Of a DNA stretch of 64,000 nucleotides, positions 1 through 8,012 are shown in pieces. Position numbers and translations under genes: made by a program. The notes under the pieces were generated by a model. That model saw nothing but the letters and a program-made list of their open reading frames with translations. It did no database searches and had not been told where the DNA came from. The stretch lies in NCBI RefSeq assembly GCF_001418345.1, contig NZ_LIPW01000001.1, positions 408,429-472,428 of the forward strand, given 5' to 3'. Source of the stretch: Pseudidiomarina woesei (GTDB lineage Bacteria; Pseudomonadota; Gammaproteobacteria; Enterobacterales; Alteromonadaceae). Every line of letters starts with the position of its first letter. Within the stretch, counting starts at the first letter, position 1.

Positions 1-826
1 CATCGGGTTTGGCAATTCCGGCGCGTTGTGCAACCGCCATGAGCGTGCCTGATGTATCAAATAAATCTACAAACAAGAAAGCAAAAATAACACTCAACAT
101 GGCCACATCAAATGCCGCAGCTATGTCCATTTGCATAAACGTGGGAGCCAAGCTTGGTGGTGCCGCGATAATGCCATTGTACTGTACATCGCCGAGTAAA
201 AATCCGGCCACGGTCACTAAAAGAATGCTAATTAATGCAGCGCCCTGAATACCGCGAGCAACTAGACCAATAATCAAAAAGAAACCAGCACCAGCTAATA
301 AAACCGACAGCGAGCCCATATCCCCTAGCGTGACTAATGTCGCGTTATTGGCAACAATAATATTGGCGTTTTTCAAACCAATTAACGCAAGAAACGCACC
401 AATACCAGCAGCAATTGCTAAACGTAAGGTCACCGGAATTGAATTAATAATCCAACTGCGAATGCGCAGCGCAGATAACAAGAAGAAGAGAATGCCGGAG
501 AAAAACACAGCACCCAGCGCGGTTTGCCAAGCGTAGCCCATACCTAACACCACACTGTAGGTGAAAAAGGCGTTTAACCCCATTCCTGGGGCTAGAGCTA
601 CGGGGTAATTGGCCCACAAGCCCATTACCAAACAACCAATAGCCGCTGCTAAACAGGTTGCGACAAATACAGCGCCATAATCCATACCTGCTTCGCTTAG
701 CATGGAAGGGTTGACGAATATAATGTACGCCATGGTTAAAAAGGTCGTGAATCCGGCAATAACTTCCCGTTTTACCGTGCTACCCTGCGCTTTGATCTGA
801 AACAGTCGCTCCAATAAAGCTTGCAT
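1..826 (-). CDS. NCS2-family purine (adenine/guanine/hypoxanthine) permease, AzgA type, C-terminus cut by window edge
   Basis: Reading the minus strand from the ATG at 826 gives 275 codons of an open frame that runs off position 1. The protein starts MQALLERLFQIKAQGS, is very hydrophobic, and contains the NCS2/AzgA signatures ALAPGMGLNAFF (about residue 78) and DLFDTSGTLMAVAQRAG near the cut end. Members of this family are inner-membrane proton symporters for nucleobases. A purine-rich stretch (GTGGGGG) lies just before the ATG. The substrate (adenine versus guanine/hypoxanthine) cannot be told from this fragment. The gene diverges from the ferredoxin gene at 967, leaving about 140 bp for promoters in both directions. 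Confidence 0.88.
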   Translation of the reverse strand, partial: MQALLERLFQIKAQGSTVKREVIAGFTTFLTMAYIIFVNPSMLSEAGMDYGAVFVATCLAAAIGCLVMGLWANYPVALAPGMGLNAFFTYSVVLGMGYAWQTALGAVFFSGILFFLLSALRIRSWIINSIPVTLRLAIAAGIGAFLALIGLKNANIIVANNATLVTLGDMGSLSVLLAGAGFFLIIGLVARGIQGAALISILLVTVAGFLLGDVQYNGIIAAPPSLAPTFMQMDIAAAFDVAMLSVIFAFLFVDLFDTSGTLMAVAQRAGIAKPD

Positions 827-966
827 AAGCCCCCACTCTTGCGTTGCTGGTTAAAAAAATTGCCGTATTCTACATTAATTCACTACTTATTTCTCGACTA
901 TTATCAACCAGTGAGACTGTGATAAGCTGCGCCAGCAAAGGCACGCAACATCATGGGAGTAACAAA

Positions 967-1287
967 ATGCCACGCGTGATTTATATAGATGCCCAAGGCG
1001 GCGAATTTGAAGCTGAAGTTGAAGTAGGTCAAAACCTTATGGAGGGTGCAGTTGACCACATGATCGACGGAATTTTGGGTGAGTGCGGCGGCGTTATGTC
1101 GTGTGCTACCTGTCATTGTTATGTCGATAAAGATTGGGTCAACAAAATTCCACCCGCTAGCGAAATGGAAGAAGACATGCTCGATATGGTTATTGATCCA
1201 CAAGACAATAGCCGTCTAAGTTGTCAAATTGACATGACTGAAGAACTCGACGGCATTGTCGTAAGGTTACCTAAATCGCAGTTTTAA
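967..1287 (+). CDS. [2Fe-2S] ferredoxin, adrenodoxin/putidaredoxin type
   Basis: A 106-residue protein starting MPRVIYIDAQGG. The cluster ligands are visible as ECGGVMSCATCHCY (C-x5-C-x2-C) plus a fourth Cys in SRLSCQI, the spacing of vertebrate-type/putidaredoxin-like ferredoxins. These carry electrons to P450s, ring hydroxylases or Fe-S assembly partners; no partner gene is adjacent, so the role is open. The ATG at 967 has GGGAG about 6 bases upstream. The open frame extends 41 codons further upstream, but that part has no ferredoxin character. The 3' end overlaps the convergent NAD-kinase-like gene by 4 bp. Confidence 0.9.
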   Translation: MPRVIYIDAQGGEFEAEVEVGQNLMEGAVDHMIDGILGECGGVMSCATCHCYVDKDWVNKIPPASEMEEDMLDMVIDPQDNSRLSCQIDMTEELDGIVVRLPKSQF

Positions 1288-2429
1288 TTGCCCCCTTCCA
1301 CACGCACGAATACTTCATCGTGATAACCGGTGGTTACCCGTATTAGGCCGGCAAGTTCTGCATCGAGTTCAGGCTCGCCGGTATCAACCACTAAAGGCCG
1401 TTGGCCAAGCGCCTGTAACTTCGCTTTGGTCGCCACAACGTGAATATTGTCTTTACCAATCAAACGAATGACATTTGGGCTCAATTGTTGGTTACCACGG
1501 CCAAAAAGATGACCCTGCCCACCTATGACCGTAATGACCAGCTGTACCGGCCCATTGTGCTGCTCAATGAGTTGTTCAAGTTGCTTTGCCGTCACGTCGT
1601 TAGCAAGCAGTTTGTGTTGCAGTACAACATCCACACCAAGCAAGGTATTTTCAAGCCCGAGTTCGTCCATAATTGCCGCCACAGTTGAACCAGAGCCCAT
1701 AACATAGAGAGTATCGTCATCCATACCCTCAATAAGGTCGGCGGCAATGTCGGCTAACACCAATTCATCGCTTTCTTTACCGCCCATTTTTACTGCTTGC
1801 ACATAACGCAGCTCGGCTGGCACAAGCATCTCGCCGTAGCGGCGAGCGCGCACAGTCCCTTGACGAAACGCATCTTCGTCAATATCCATAACATCAGCGT
1901 TAGTTACCGTTGTCAGCTGGCCAGACAGCATTTGCTCTAACACTTTTCCAGCGGCTGTCGGCGAAATGGCATAAACTCCAGAATGAATTTTCACGCCAGC
2001 TGGAATACCAAGCACAGGCTGTTCAGCTGGGTACACTGCACAAATGTCGCGCGCCGTGCCGTCACCGCCTGCAAATAATAAAATATCCACAGACTTTGTC
2101 ATCCCGATGTGCTCAGCTAATGCCCGCGTATCGGCTGCAGTAGTGGCTTCTTGTAAAGCATCATATGCAATCTCGTACGTAAAACCCATCGACTCTAAAA
2201 TGTCTGCACCTAAATTACCCGCGCCAGTAATAAAGGTCACTTGGGCTTGATATGGCAGAATAACCCGAAGCGCTTGTTGCACGCGCTCTGGCGCTTTAGG
2301 CGTTGCCCCTAAGGCCAAAGCTTTGGCTGCCGTTTCAGCCCCATCACTGCCTTTTAAAGCGACGGAGCCGCCTAAGCCTGCGAATGGGTTAACGACTAAC
2401 CCAATACGAAAGGTGTGGAGACTATTCAC
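1284..2429 (-). CDS. ATP-NAD kinase family protein
   Basis: 381 residues. The NAD-kinase/diacylglycerol-kinase-like nucleotide motif GGDGTARD is present at about residue 120, and the N-terminus IGLVVNPFAGLGGSVALKG matches the long COG3199-type family rather than the short housekeeping NadK. Members are predicted to phosphorylate NAD or a related substrate; the true substrate is not known to me. The start overlaps the end of the upstream entericidin-like gene by 8 bp, suggesting translational coupling in the aroC-epmC-entericidin run. Confidence 0.8.
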   Translation of the reverse strand: MNSLHTFRIGLVVNPFAGLGGSVALKGSDGAETAAKALALGATPKAPERVQQALRVILPYQAQVTFITGAGNLGADILESMGFTYEIAYDALQEATTAADTRALAEHIGMTKSVDILLFAGGDGTARDICAVYPAEQPVLGIPAGVKIHSGVYAISPTAAGKVLEQMLSGQLTTVTNADVMDIDEDAFRQGTVRARRYGEMLVPAELRYVQAVKMGGKESDELVLADIAADLIEGMDDDTLYVMGSGSTVAAIMDELGLENTLLGVDVVLQHKLLANDVTAKQLEQLIEQHNGPVQLVITVIGGQGHLFGRGNQQLSPNVIRLIGKDNIHVVATKAKLQALGQRPLVVDTGEPELDAELAGLIRVTTGYHDEVFVRVEGGN

Positions 2430-2556
2430 TTTGATCGCGAGATTCTTTTTGTATTGCTTCGCCAGCTTTTTCGAGGTCTTTACCGATGCCCTCTACCGTG
2501 GCACAGCCACTCACACCCAACGCCACGAGTAACATAAAAAAGTATTTAATTTTCAT
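2422..2556 (-). CDS. Entericidin A/B-family small lipoprotein
   Basis: A 44-residue protein, MKIKYFFMLLVALGVSGC followed by ATVEGIGKDLEKAGEAIQ. The N-terminus is a lipoprotein signal with lipobox VSGC. The mature part matches the short amphipathic entericidin family (EcnA/EcnB), which encodes small membrane-associated lipoproteins. The ATG at 2556 is chosen because AAGGAAG lies just upstream and because the signal peptide begins there; the open frame runs 35 codons further but those overlap epmC. The gene overlaps epmC by 11 bp and the NAD-kinase-like gene by 8 bp. Confidence 0.8.
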   Translation of the reverse strand: MKIKYFFMLLVALGVSGCATVEGIGKDLEKAGEAIQKESRDQSE

Positions 2557-3115
2557 AAGTAACTTCCTTAGTTTGTTGATTATTATTCCACGAAAGAATA
2601 AATGCAGCGGGCCACGGTTGGCGATAAAACTGCGCCAATGCCCGAGCAAAAACTTCTGCACGTGGTGGTAATCCGTTAATTATATACGTAGCTAATTGTT
2701 GCTGAACAGCTTTTGTAAAAGCTGCGCGATCAACCTCAATACCACCAAGGTTATCTACGCTCACTTGAAAAGGCACACCCGCACACAATGAAAACAGCCA
2801 CTCAAGTGCCTGTGGTTTATGCTCTACCCGCTCAAACTCAGCTTGCTGCGCAGCCGTGCGACCGTCTGGCTCATACCAGTAACCGTAATCAAAAAGTTGC
2901 CTGCGACGCTCACCGGCAATACACCAATGCGCTATTTCATGCAGCGCAGAAGCAAAAAAACCATGGGCAAACACAATGCGATGATCGTCTTGCTCGCTGA
3001 TTGCCGGCTGATAAAAAGGTTCGTCATCGCCACACACTAAACGCGTGCGAAATTGGCTGTAAAAACACTGCGCAAACAGTGTAATCAAATCAGAATAATG
3101 ATGCTTGCCCGACAT
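2546..3115 (-). CDS. epmC: Elongation factor P hydroxylase EpmC (YfcM)
   Basis: 189 residues from the ATG at 3115, starting MSGKHHYSDLITLF, which aligns with the E. coli YfcM start. Conserved blocks are IVFAHGFFASALHEIAHW (the HExxH-like metal-binding segment), FDYGYWYEPDGR and KPQALEWLF. EpmC hydroxylates the modified lysine of EF-P. An in-frame TTG at 3127 is an alternative start. The gene begins 18 bp after the aroC stop, as in the yfcM-aroC neighbourhood of enterobacteria. Confidence 0.92.
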   Translation of the reverse strand: MSGKHHYSDLITLFAQCFYSQFRTRLVCGDDEPFYQPAISEQDDHRIVFAHGFFASALHEIAHWCIAGERRRQLFDYGYWYEPDGRTAAQQAEFERVEHKPQALEWLFSLCAGVPFQVSVDNLGGIEVDRAAFTKAVQQQLATYIINGLPPRAEVFARALAQFYRQPWPAAFILSWNNNQQTKEVTYEN

Positions 3116-3133
3116 TCTACAGACCAAACACCG

Positions 3134-4231
3134 TTAAATTTTCGGATACGAATGCGTAACAGCGCCGTTTTGTGCGCGCTGACGCAACACGTGATCCATA
3201 AGCACTAATGCGGCCATTGCTTCAACCACAGGCACCCCGCGAATACCGACGCAAGGGTCATGGCGCCCGCGAGTAACAATGGTGGAGGGTTGCCCGTGCA
3301 CGTCAATGGTATCACCCGGGGTGGTTATGCTTGAAGTTGGTTTAAAAGCCACTTCCGCAATTAATGGTTGGCCACTACTAATGCCGCCTAACACGCCACC
3401 TGCATGGTTACTGGCAAAACCTTGAGGTGTTAGCGCATCACGATGCTCACTACCTCGTTGCCCAGCCACGGCAAAGCCATCGCCAATGCTTACCGCTTTT
3501 ACCGCGTTGATGCTCATTAAGGCTTTGGCTAAGTCGGCGTCTAGTCGGTCAAATACCGGCTCACCTAAACCCACAGGTACGCCAAGTACTTCAAGGCGCA
3601 CCCGCGCCCCCACCGAGTCGCCTTCCTTTAACAACTGCTTTAAATAGTCTTGGGCGGCAGCTGACATTTGCGCATCGCCACAAAATAGAGGGTCTTGCGC
3701 AACCTGCTGCCAATTAAAAGTCGCTAATTCTGGGTGCGTGCTGTGTGGCCCAATTTGTACCACGCTGGCCTGAAACTGCATATTAAGCGTTGCGGCTAAA
3801 TATTTTTGCGCAATAGCACCCGCCGCAACTCGCATTGCGGTTTCGCGCGCCGAAGAGCGACCACCGCCACGATAGTCACGCACACCATATTTATGGGCAT
3901 AAGTATAATCAGCGTGGCCTGGTCTAAATTTGTCTTTGATTTCGCTGTAATCTTTGCTGCGCTGATCGGTATTTTCAATCAACAAGCCAATCGGCGTACC
4001 CGTTGTTTTGCCTTCAAACACCCCCGACAAAATACGCACTTCGTCAGCTTCGCGGCGAGCCGTGGTATAACGGTTTTGGCCTGGCTTACGCTTATCTAGC
4101 AACGGTTGAATATCGGCTTCTGACAGTTCAAGGCCTGGCGGGCAACCGTCAATCACTGCGCCAAGCGCTGCCCCGTGGCTTTCACCAAAAGTGGTCACTC
4201 GAAATAATTCACCCCAAGTATTTGCTGCCAT
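3134..4231 (-). CDS. aroC: Chorismate synthase
   Basis: 365 residues, the usual family length. It shows the signatures [18 protein letters not shown] (about residues 17-34), the arginine-rich [18 protein letters not shown] and [15 protein letters not shown]. The enzyme converts EPSP to chorismate using reduced FMN and supplies chorismate to the trp pathway encoded at 8013-14709. It lies 26 bp downstream of prmB and is probably co-transcribed with it and with epmC. Confidence 0.98.
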   Translation of the reverse strand: MAANTWGELFRVTTFGESHGAALGAVIDGCPPGLELSEADIQPLLDKRKPGQNRYTTARREADEVRILSGVFEGKTTGTPIGLLIENTDQRSKDYSEIKDKFRPGHADYTYAHKYGVRDYRGGGRSSARETAMRVAAGAIAQKYLAATLNMQFQASVVQIGPHSTHPELATFNWQQVAQDPLFCGDAQMSAAAQDYLKQLLKEGDSVGARVRLEVLGVPVGLGEPVFDRLDADLAKALMSINAVKAVSIGDGFAVAGQRGSEHRDALTPQGFASNHAGGVLGGISSGQPLIAEVAFKPTSSITTPGDTIDVHGQPSTIVTRGRHDPCVGIRGVPVVEAMAALVLMDHVLRQRAQNGAVTHSYPKI

Positions 4232-4257
4232 AATGATTATTCGCCGCTGTGGTTAAT

Positions 4258-5154
4258 TTAAAACTGTTGCTGGTACTTTATAAGATCTTGATAAGACAGC
4301 ACAAATACGCCGTCTCCACCATGCTCAAAGCGAACCCATTCAAAAGGTACTTCAGGGAACTCTTCCGCTAACGCAACCATGGAATTGCCAACTTCGCAGA
4401 CCAACCAACCGTTTTCGGTTAAATGATCTGGTGCTTCACGCAAAATAGTCCGTACTAGGTCCAAGCCATCATCGCCAGCAGCAAGGCCAAGTTCAGGTTC
4501 ATGACGGAATTCATCCGGTAAATCAGCCATATCTTCTGCATCTACATACGGCGGATTGGTCACAATCAAATCGTAACGTTGTTTCGGAATCGCATCATAT
4601 AAATTCGACTGAATTGGAATAACACGATGCTCTAAATCGTGCATGGCAATATTTTGTTCAGCCACGGCTAACGCATCAAGCGACAAATCTAATGCGTCTA
4701 CTTCTGCATTTTCAAACGCATACGCACAGGCAATGGCAATACAGCCGCTGCCCGTGCATAGGTCAAGAATGCGTGTCGGTTCGTCGGTGAGCCATTGAGA
4801 AAAGCGCTGTTCAATGAGCTCGGCAATAGGTGAACGCGGCACTAACACGCGTTCATCAACCACAAACGGCAAGCCGGCAAACCACGCTTGACCAATTAAA
4901 TAAGCCGCTGGTTTACGTTCATCAATGCGCTGCTGCACAAGTTTGGTAAAATGTTGCCATTCGGCGTCTTGCAAACGCGCTGATTGAAATTGCTCCAATT
5001 GATTAAAATCAAGCTGAGTAACGTGCCCTAACAATAGCTGCGCTTCACTGTACGCGTTATCTGTGCCGTGACCAAAGTAAATGTCTGCCGCTTGCATTGT
5101 GCTGACACTCCAGCGCATGGCGTCATGCAGTGTCGTGGTGCTAAAGTTTGTCAC
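4258..5154 (-). CDS. prmB: Ribosomal protein L3 N5-glutamine methyltransferase PrmB
   Basis: 298 residues. The class I methyltransferase core has SAM-binding ILDLCTGSGCIAIACA, and the catalytic NPPY motif in DLIVTNPPYVDAEDM identifies a protein glutamine N5-methyltransferase. The PrmB-like N-terminus and the prmB-aroC order favour PrmB (ribosomal L3) over PrmC (release factors). It is divergent from smrB, as in E. coli; the 100-bp gap holds a 16-bp palindrome at 5177-5192. Confidence 0.95.
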   Translation of the reverse strand: MTNFSTTTLHDAMRWSVSTMQAADIYFGHGTDNAYSEAQLLLGHVTQLDFNQLEQFQSARLQDAEWQHFTKLVQQRIDERKPAAYLIGQAWFAGLPFVVDERVLVPRSPIAELIEQRFSQWLTDEPTRILDLCTGSGCIAIACAYAFENAEVDALDLSLDALAVAEQNIAMHDLEHRVIPIQSNLYDAIPKQRYDLIVTNPPYVDAEDMADLPDEFRHEPELGLAAGDDGLDLVRTILREAPDHLTENGWLVCEVGNSMVALAEEFPEVPFEWVRFEHGGDGVFVLSYQDLIKYQQQF

Positions 5155-5176
5155 CCATTGTCTCCGAAGTTAAACT

Positions 5177-5192
5177 GATTAAGTACTTAATC
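5177..5192. repeat. Perfect 16-bp palindrome between prmB and smrB
   Basis: GATTAAGTACTTAATC is a perfect palindrome in the divergent promoter region, 22 bp from the prmB start and 62 bp from the smrB start. Its position suggests a dimeric repressor operator, but no regulator is identified. Confidence 0.4.
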
Positions 5193-5254
5193 GATTGCAT
5201 ATTTAGCGACATAAGATACCCTAATACCATTCATTTCGCATCAATAGAACCACG

Positions 5255-5794
5255 ATGAATAAAGATTTTGACGACGATTTCGCGCTGTTTCGTGAACAAG
5301 TGAAAGTTGATCGCCGCATTCGCAGCGAGACCCATCAGCCCGAGCCCCGCCGTGGCAACATCTCTATGCGCGAAGCTCAACAACCGGACAAGCGTCAGCG
5401 CGCCGTCGCGAAACAACAGCACGCCGAGTTCTTTTTCTCAGACACGTTTCGAGCACATTTGCCCGAAGGCGCGGTACGTTATTGTGCTGACGGTGAGTCG
5501 ACGCACGTGCTCAAGCAACTGCGCCGTGGCGACTATCCGCCGGAAATCATGCTTGATTTGCACGGCATGACACAAGCGATGGCAAAACGCGAAATCGCAG
5601 CTTTGTTGCATACCTGTCAGCGTGAGCATGTGGCTTGTTGTTCAATCATGAGTGGTCACGGTAAGGGAATATTAAAAGAAAATTTACCTCACTGGCTGAT
5701 TCAACACCCGGCGGTTCGAGCATTTCATCAGGCGCCAAAGGAGTACGGCGGTGCTGCAGCGCTATTGGTACTTATTCACCTGCGTTTTTTGTAA
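5255..5794 (+). CDS. smrB: Endonuclease SmrB (Smr domain, ribosome rescue)
   Basis: 179 residues. The C-terminal Smr domain shows the LDLHGMTQAMAKREI motif (about residues 101-115) and the GHGKGILKENLPHWL segment. SmrB cleaves mRNA at collided ribosomes. The last residues (LIHLRFL) and the stop codon lie in the first, degenerate copy of a 23-bp tandem repeat (5772-5855), so the C-terminal tail may vary between relatives. Confidence 0.93.
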   Translation: MNKDFDDDFALFREQVKVDRRIRSETHQPEPRRGNISMREAQQPDKRQRAVAKQQHAEFFFSDTFRAHLPEGAVRYCADGESTHVLKQLRRGDYPPEIMLDLHGMTQAMAKREIAALLHTCQREHVACCSIMSGHGKGILKENLPHWLIQHPAVRAFHQAPKEYGGAAALLVLIHLRFL

Positions 5795-5855
5795 TTATTC
5801 CGCTGCGCTTTTTGTTCTTATTCCGCTGCGCTTTTTGTTCTTATTCTGCTGCGCT
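5772..5855. repeat. 23-bp tandem repeat joining the convergent ends of smrB and sixA
   Basis: Two identical 23-bp units beginning TTATTCCGCTGCGC occupy 5795-5817 and 5818-5840. A degenerate copy at 5772-5794 contains the smrB stop, and a partial copy from 5841 encodes the last residues (SAAE) and stop of sixA. The array therefore spans both gene ends. Confidence 0.85.
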
Positions 5856-6347
5856 TGGGGCAATCATACGCACAAACTCGGCGCGCCCAGCATTCACATC
5901 AATGCGAATTTCCGCCATAGCTGCGGTCGGAAATAATAATGGCGGGGTTTGTTTATCTAACGTGGCAACTAAATAACTAATAAATGGCATATGCGACACC
6001 AGCATCACGTGCTTGGCGTTCATATGGTGTGTTTGCAACATGGCAAAAAACCAATCTGCAAAGGTTTCTGGGCTGCTTTCTGGTACTGCATCTTCACAAA
6101 TATCGCGGGTATTTACCGCAACCTCAGACTCAACAATAGTGGCGGTTTGTTGGGCACGAATGTACGGGCTGACCGTGAGCCAATCAAGGCCATGACCGCC
6201 GCGCTGCTGAATATACTCATTCAGCCAAGTTGCGCTTGCTAATACCTCGTGCTCGCCCATGGTACTTAATGGCCTTACGGCATCGGCTTTAAGTGCTTGC
6301 GCTGGCTCTGCATCGCCATGACGCATAATGAACAAGGTTACCGCCAC
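5841..6347 (-). CDS. sixA: Phosphohistidine phosphatase SixA
   Basis: 168 residues of the histidine-phosphatase (RHG) family. The catalytic N-terminus is LFIMRHGDAEP; the second catalytic His is in MLVSHMPFISYL. SixA removes phosphate from His residues of phosphotransfer proteins. The gene is convergent with smrB and its last codons fall in the 23-bp repeat. It lies 6 bp downstream of rnfH. Confidence 0.9.
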   Translation of the reverse strand: MAVTLFIMRHGDAEPAQALKADAVRPLSTMGEHEVLASATWLNEYIQQRGGHGLDWLTVSPYIRAQQTATIVESEVAVNTRDICEDAVPESSPETFADWFFAMLQTHHMNAKHVMLVSHMPFISYLVATLDKQTPPLLFPTAAMAEIRIDVNAGRAEFVRMIAPSAAE

Positions 6348-6353
6348 GACTTG

Positions 6354-6713
6354 TTAACCCTCATTTTCATCCGCCTCGGCACGACGCCGACGGCGTCCAC
6401 CAGTCACAGGGTCTGCGCGACCTTCGTCTTTGGCTTGATCAGCACGACGGCGACGCACAGCTTTCGGATCGGCAATCAACGGACGATAAATTTCTATCCG
6501 GTCGCCCTCTCGCAACTCTTGGTCTAATTTAACAGCTTTGCTCCAAATACCAACCTTTTGTTGCTCGAGATCTATTTCTGGAAAATAGTGTTTGATATTT
6601 GACTGCTCAATTGCTTCAGCAACAGTAGTGCCAACCGAAACGCGTAATGGAATAATTTGCTGTCGTTGCGGTATCGCATAAGCCACTTCAATTTGTATTT
6701 GCTCAGCTGACAT
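6354..6713 (-). CDS. rnfH: RnfH family protein (ubiquitin-fold)
   Basis: 119 residues. The first 90 match the RnfH/UPF0125 beta-grasp family (IQIEVAYAIPQRQQII, IEIYRPLIADPKAVRRRRA). The last 30 residues are an Arg/Glu-rich tail. The gene sits 2 bp after ratA, the widespread ratA-rnfH pair. The biochemical role of RnfH is unsettled; despite the name it is distant from the rnf operon at 33397. Confidence 0.9.
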   Translation of the reverse strand: MSAEQIQIEVAYAIPQRQQIIPLRVSVGTTVAEAIEQSNIKHYFPEIDLEQQKVGIWSKAVKLDQELREGDRIEIYRPLIADPKAVRRRRADQAKDEGRADPVTGGRRRRRAEADENEG

Positions 6714-6715
6714 CG

Positions 6716-7153
6716 CTAACTATTCCCATAAACTTGCTGCGCACGCTGCACAAACGCATCAACCATACGGCTTTGTAATTCATTAAATATTTTTCCAAAA
6801 GCCATACCAAGCAAACGGTTGGCAAATTCAAACTCAAGCTTCAGTACAATTTTACAAGCATTCTGATCAAGCGCATGAAAGCTCCAACCGCCGCGCAAAT
6901 ATTGAAACGGACCGTCGACAAGCTCCATACCAATGCGCTCGTGTGGTTCAAGAGAATTGCGCGTGGTAAAAGACTTACTGATGCCTGCTTTACTAATGTC
7001 TAACCGCGCCACTTTCATATCATCGGTGCTTTCTAAAACGGTGGCGGTACGACAACCAGGTACAAATTCCGGATAACGATCGACATCGTTTACCAGAGCG
7101 TACATCTGTGCATCGCTGTATGGCACCAAGGCACTTCGTTCAATCGTCGGCAT
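6716..7153 (-). CDS. ratA: Ribosome association toxin RatA (START/coenzyme Q-binding-like)
   Basis: 145 residues from the ATG at 7153: [20 protein letters not shown], then [13 protein letters not shown], typical of the SRPBCC/START fold RatA (COQ10-like) family. The E. coli protein binds 50S subunits and blocks 70S formation. The start is chosen for the GAGGA about 6 bases upstream; the open frame goes 17 codons further without family similarity. It is divergent from smpB, the classic ratA/smpB arrangement. Confidence 0.92.
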   Translation of the reverse strand: MPTIERSALVPYSDAQMYALVNDVDRYPEFVPGCRTATVLESTDDMKVARLDISKAGISKSFTTRNSLEPHERIGMELVDGPFQYLRGGWSFHALDQNACKIVLKLEFEFANRLLGMAFGKIFNELQSRMVDAFVQRAQQVYGNS

Positions 7154-7247
7154 CGGTTTCCTCGTTCGTTTCAAATGATGCGCATGATAGCGCATTTCTT
7201 GCACGTGTTCACATGCACAAACAAATTTTCTTTTTCATTGGCATAGG

Positions 7248-7253
7248 TATAAT
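7248..7253 (+). promoter_or_regulatory. Consensus -10 box just upstream of smpB
   Basis: A perfect TATAAT ends 7 bases before the smpB ATG. If used, transcription would begin at or next to the A of the start codon. No clear -35 lies 17 bp upstream and no Shine-Dalgarno precedes the ATG, so a leaderless smpB mRNA is possible. Confidence 0.4.
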
Positions 7254-7260
7254 ACGCGCT

Positions 7261-7740
7261 ATGAGCAAAGCTAAAAAAAATCAGAATTCAAATACCATCG
7301 CGCTGAACAAAAAAGCACGTCATGAATATTTTCTCGAAGACAAATTCGAGGCCGGTCTCGCCCTGCAGGGCTGGGAGGTTAAAAGTATTCGCGCGGGCAA
7401 AGTGAATATCAGTGATACCTACGTCATCATCAAAAACGGTGAGGCCTACTTATTGGGCGCGCAAATACAGCCGCTTATTTCAGCCTCTTCGCACGTGGTT
7501 TGCGACCCGGAGCGCACCCGTAAGCTGCTGTTAAAGCAACGTGAGCTTGATAAGCTTATTGGTGCTAGTGAGCGCGAAGGTTATGCCATTGTCGCCACCG
7601 CCATGTATTGGAAAAAACACTTGGTTAAATTGGAGATTTACCTGGCTAAGGGTAAAAAATCCCACGATAAGCGCGACACGATTAAAGAACGTGACTGGCA
7701 GCGTCAAAAAGCGCGCATCATGAAGCACAATGTGCGTTGA
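7261..7740 (+). CDS. smpB: SsrA-binding protein SmpB
   Basis: 159 residues with family motifs [36 protein letters not shown] and the basic tail [18 protein letters not shown]. SmpB delivers tmRNA to stalled ribosomes. It acts in the same theme as smrB and ratA nearby (ribosome quality control). No ssrA gene was recognised downstream; that space is the trp leader. Confidence 0.97.
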   Translation: MSKAKKNQNSNTIALNKKARHEYFLEDKFEAGLALQGWEVKSIRAGKVNISDTYVIIKNGEAYLLGAQIQPLISASSHVVCDPERTRKLLLKQRELDKLIGASEREGYAIVATAMYWKKHLVKLEIYLAKGKKSHDKRDTIKERDWQRQKARIMKHNVR

Positions 7741-7765
7741 CATGCAGATTAAAAAACGATAAGTT
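7737..7765 (+). promoter_or_regulatory. Candidate trp operon promoter
   Basis: TTGACA (7737-7742, overlapping the smpB stop codon), a 17-bp spacer and TAAGTT (7760-7765) form a plausible sigma70 promoter about 40 bp upstream of the leader peptide. A TrpR operator was not recognised. Confidence 0.5.
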
Positions 7766-7806
7766 CAGTTTCACAGTTAGACAAGTTTACAAAAAGGCTA
7801 TTTACC

Positions 7807-7869
7807 GTGTTGAACATCACATTAACTACTCAAACACAAAAAAACTGGTGGTGGCATTTCCCGACCTAG
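7807..7869 (+). CDS. trpL: trp operon leader peptide with three tandem Trp codons
   Basis: A 20-codon frame starting at GTG 7807 reads MLNITLTTQTQKNWWWHFPT and ends at TAG 7867-7869. Three consecutive TGG codons occupy 7846-7854. AAAAAGG at 7791-7797 gives a 9-base spacing to the GTG. The TTG at 7810 is an alternative start. The position 140 bp before trpE and the following terminator hairpin mark it as the attenuator's sensor: ribosome stalling at the Trp codons when charged tRNA-Trp is scarce. Confidence 0.88.
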   Translation: MLNITLTTQTQKNWWWHFPT

Positions 7870-7937
7870 CGGGCGATGCTTGTGTGCGTGTTTCTCACGT
7901 AATGCTTCAAAACCCGCTTCAATAAGCGGGTTTTTTT
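7860..7937 (+). promoter_or_regulatory. trp transcription attenuator
   Basis: Alternative pairings are visible. Region 1 CCCG (7860-7863) can pair with region 2 CGGG (7870-7873). Region 2 AGCGGG (7868-7873) can instead pair with region 3 CCCGCT (7913-7918). Region 3 also pairs with region 4 in the terminator stem 911-919/924-932. The same AGCGGG is present in regions 2 and 4, as expected for competing antiterminator and terminator. Confidence 0.8.
7911..7937 (+). terminator. trp attenuator terminator hairpin
   Basis: AACCCGCTT (7911-7919), loop CAAT, AAGCGGGTT (7924-7932) and a run of seven T (7931-7937): a 9-bp stem intrinsic terminator inside the trp leader. Confidence 0.9.
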
Positions 7938-8012
7938 ATGTCCGCAAATTGAATGCAACTGAAGCGCAATTAACTATACAACTTAACTTACAACTTACAG
8001 CGGACATTCATT

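Noticed and set aside
844-966. N-terminal extension of the ferredoxin
   Set aside because: No similarity to the family and a good ribosome binding site lies before ATG 967.
7741-7940. tmRNA (ssrA) gene after smpB
   Set aside because: No tRNA-Ala-like ends or tag sequence; the region is explained by the trp leader.
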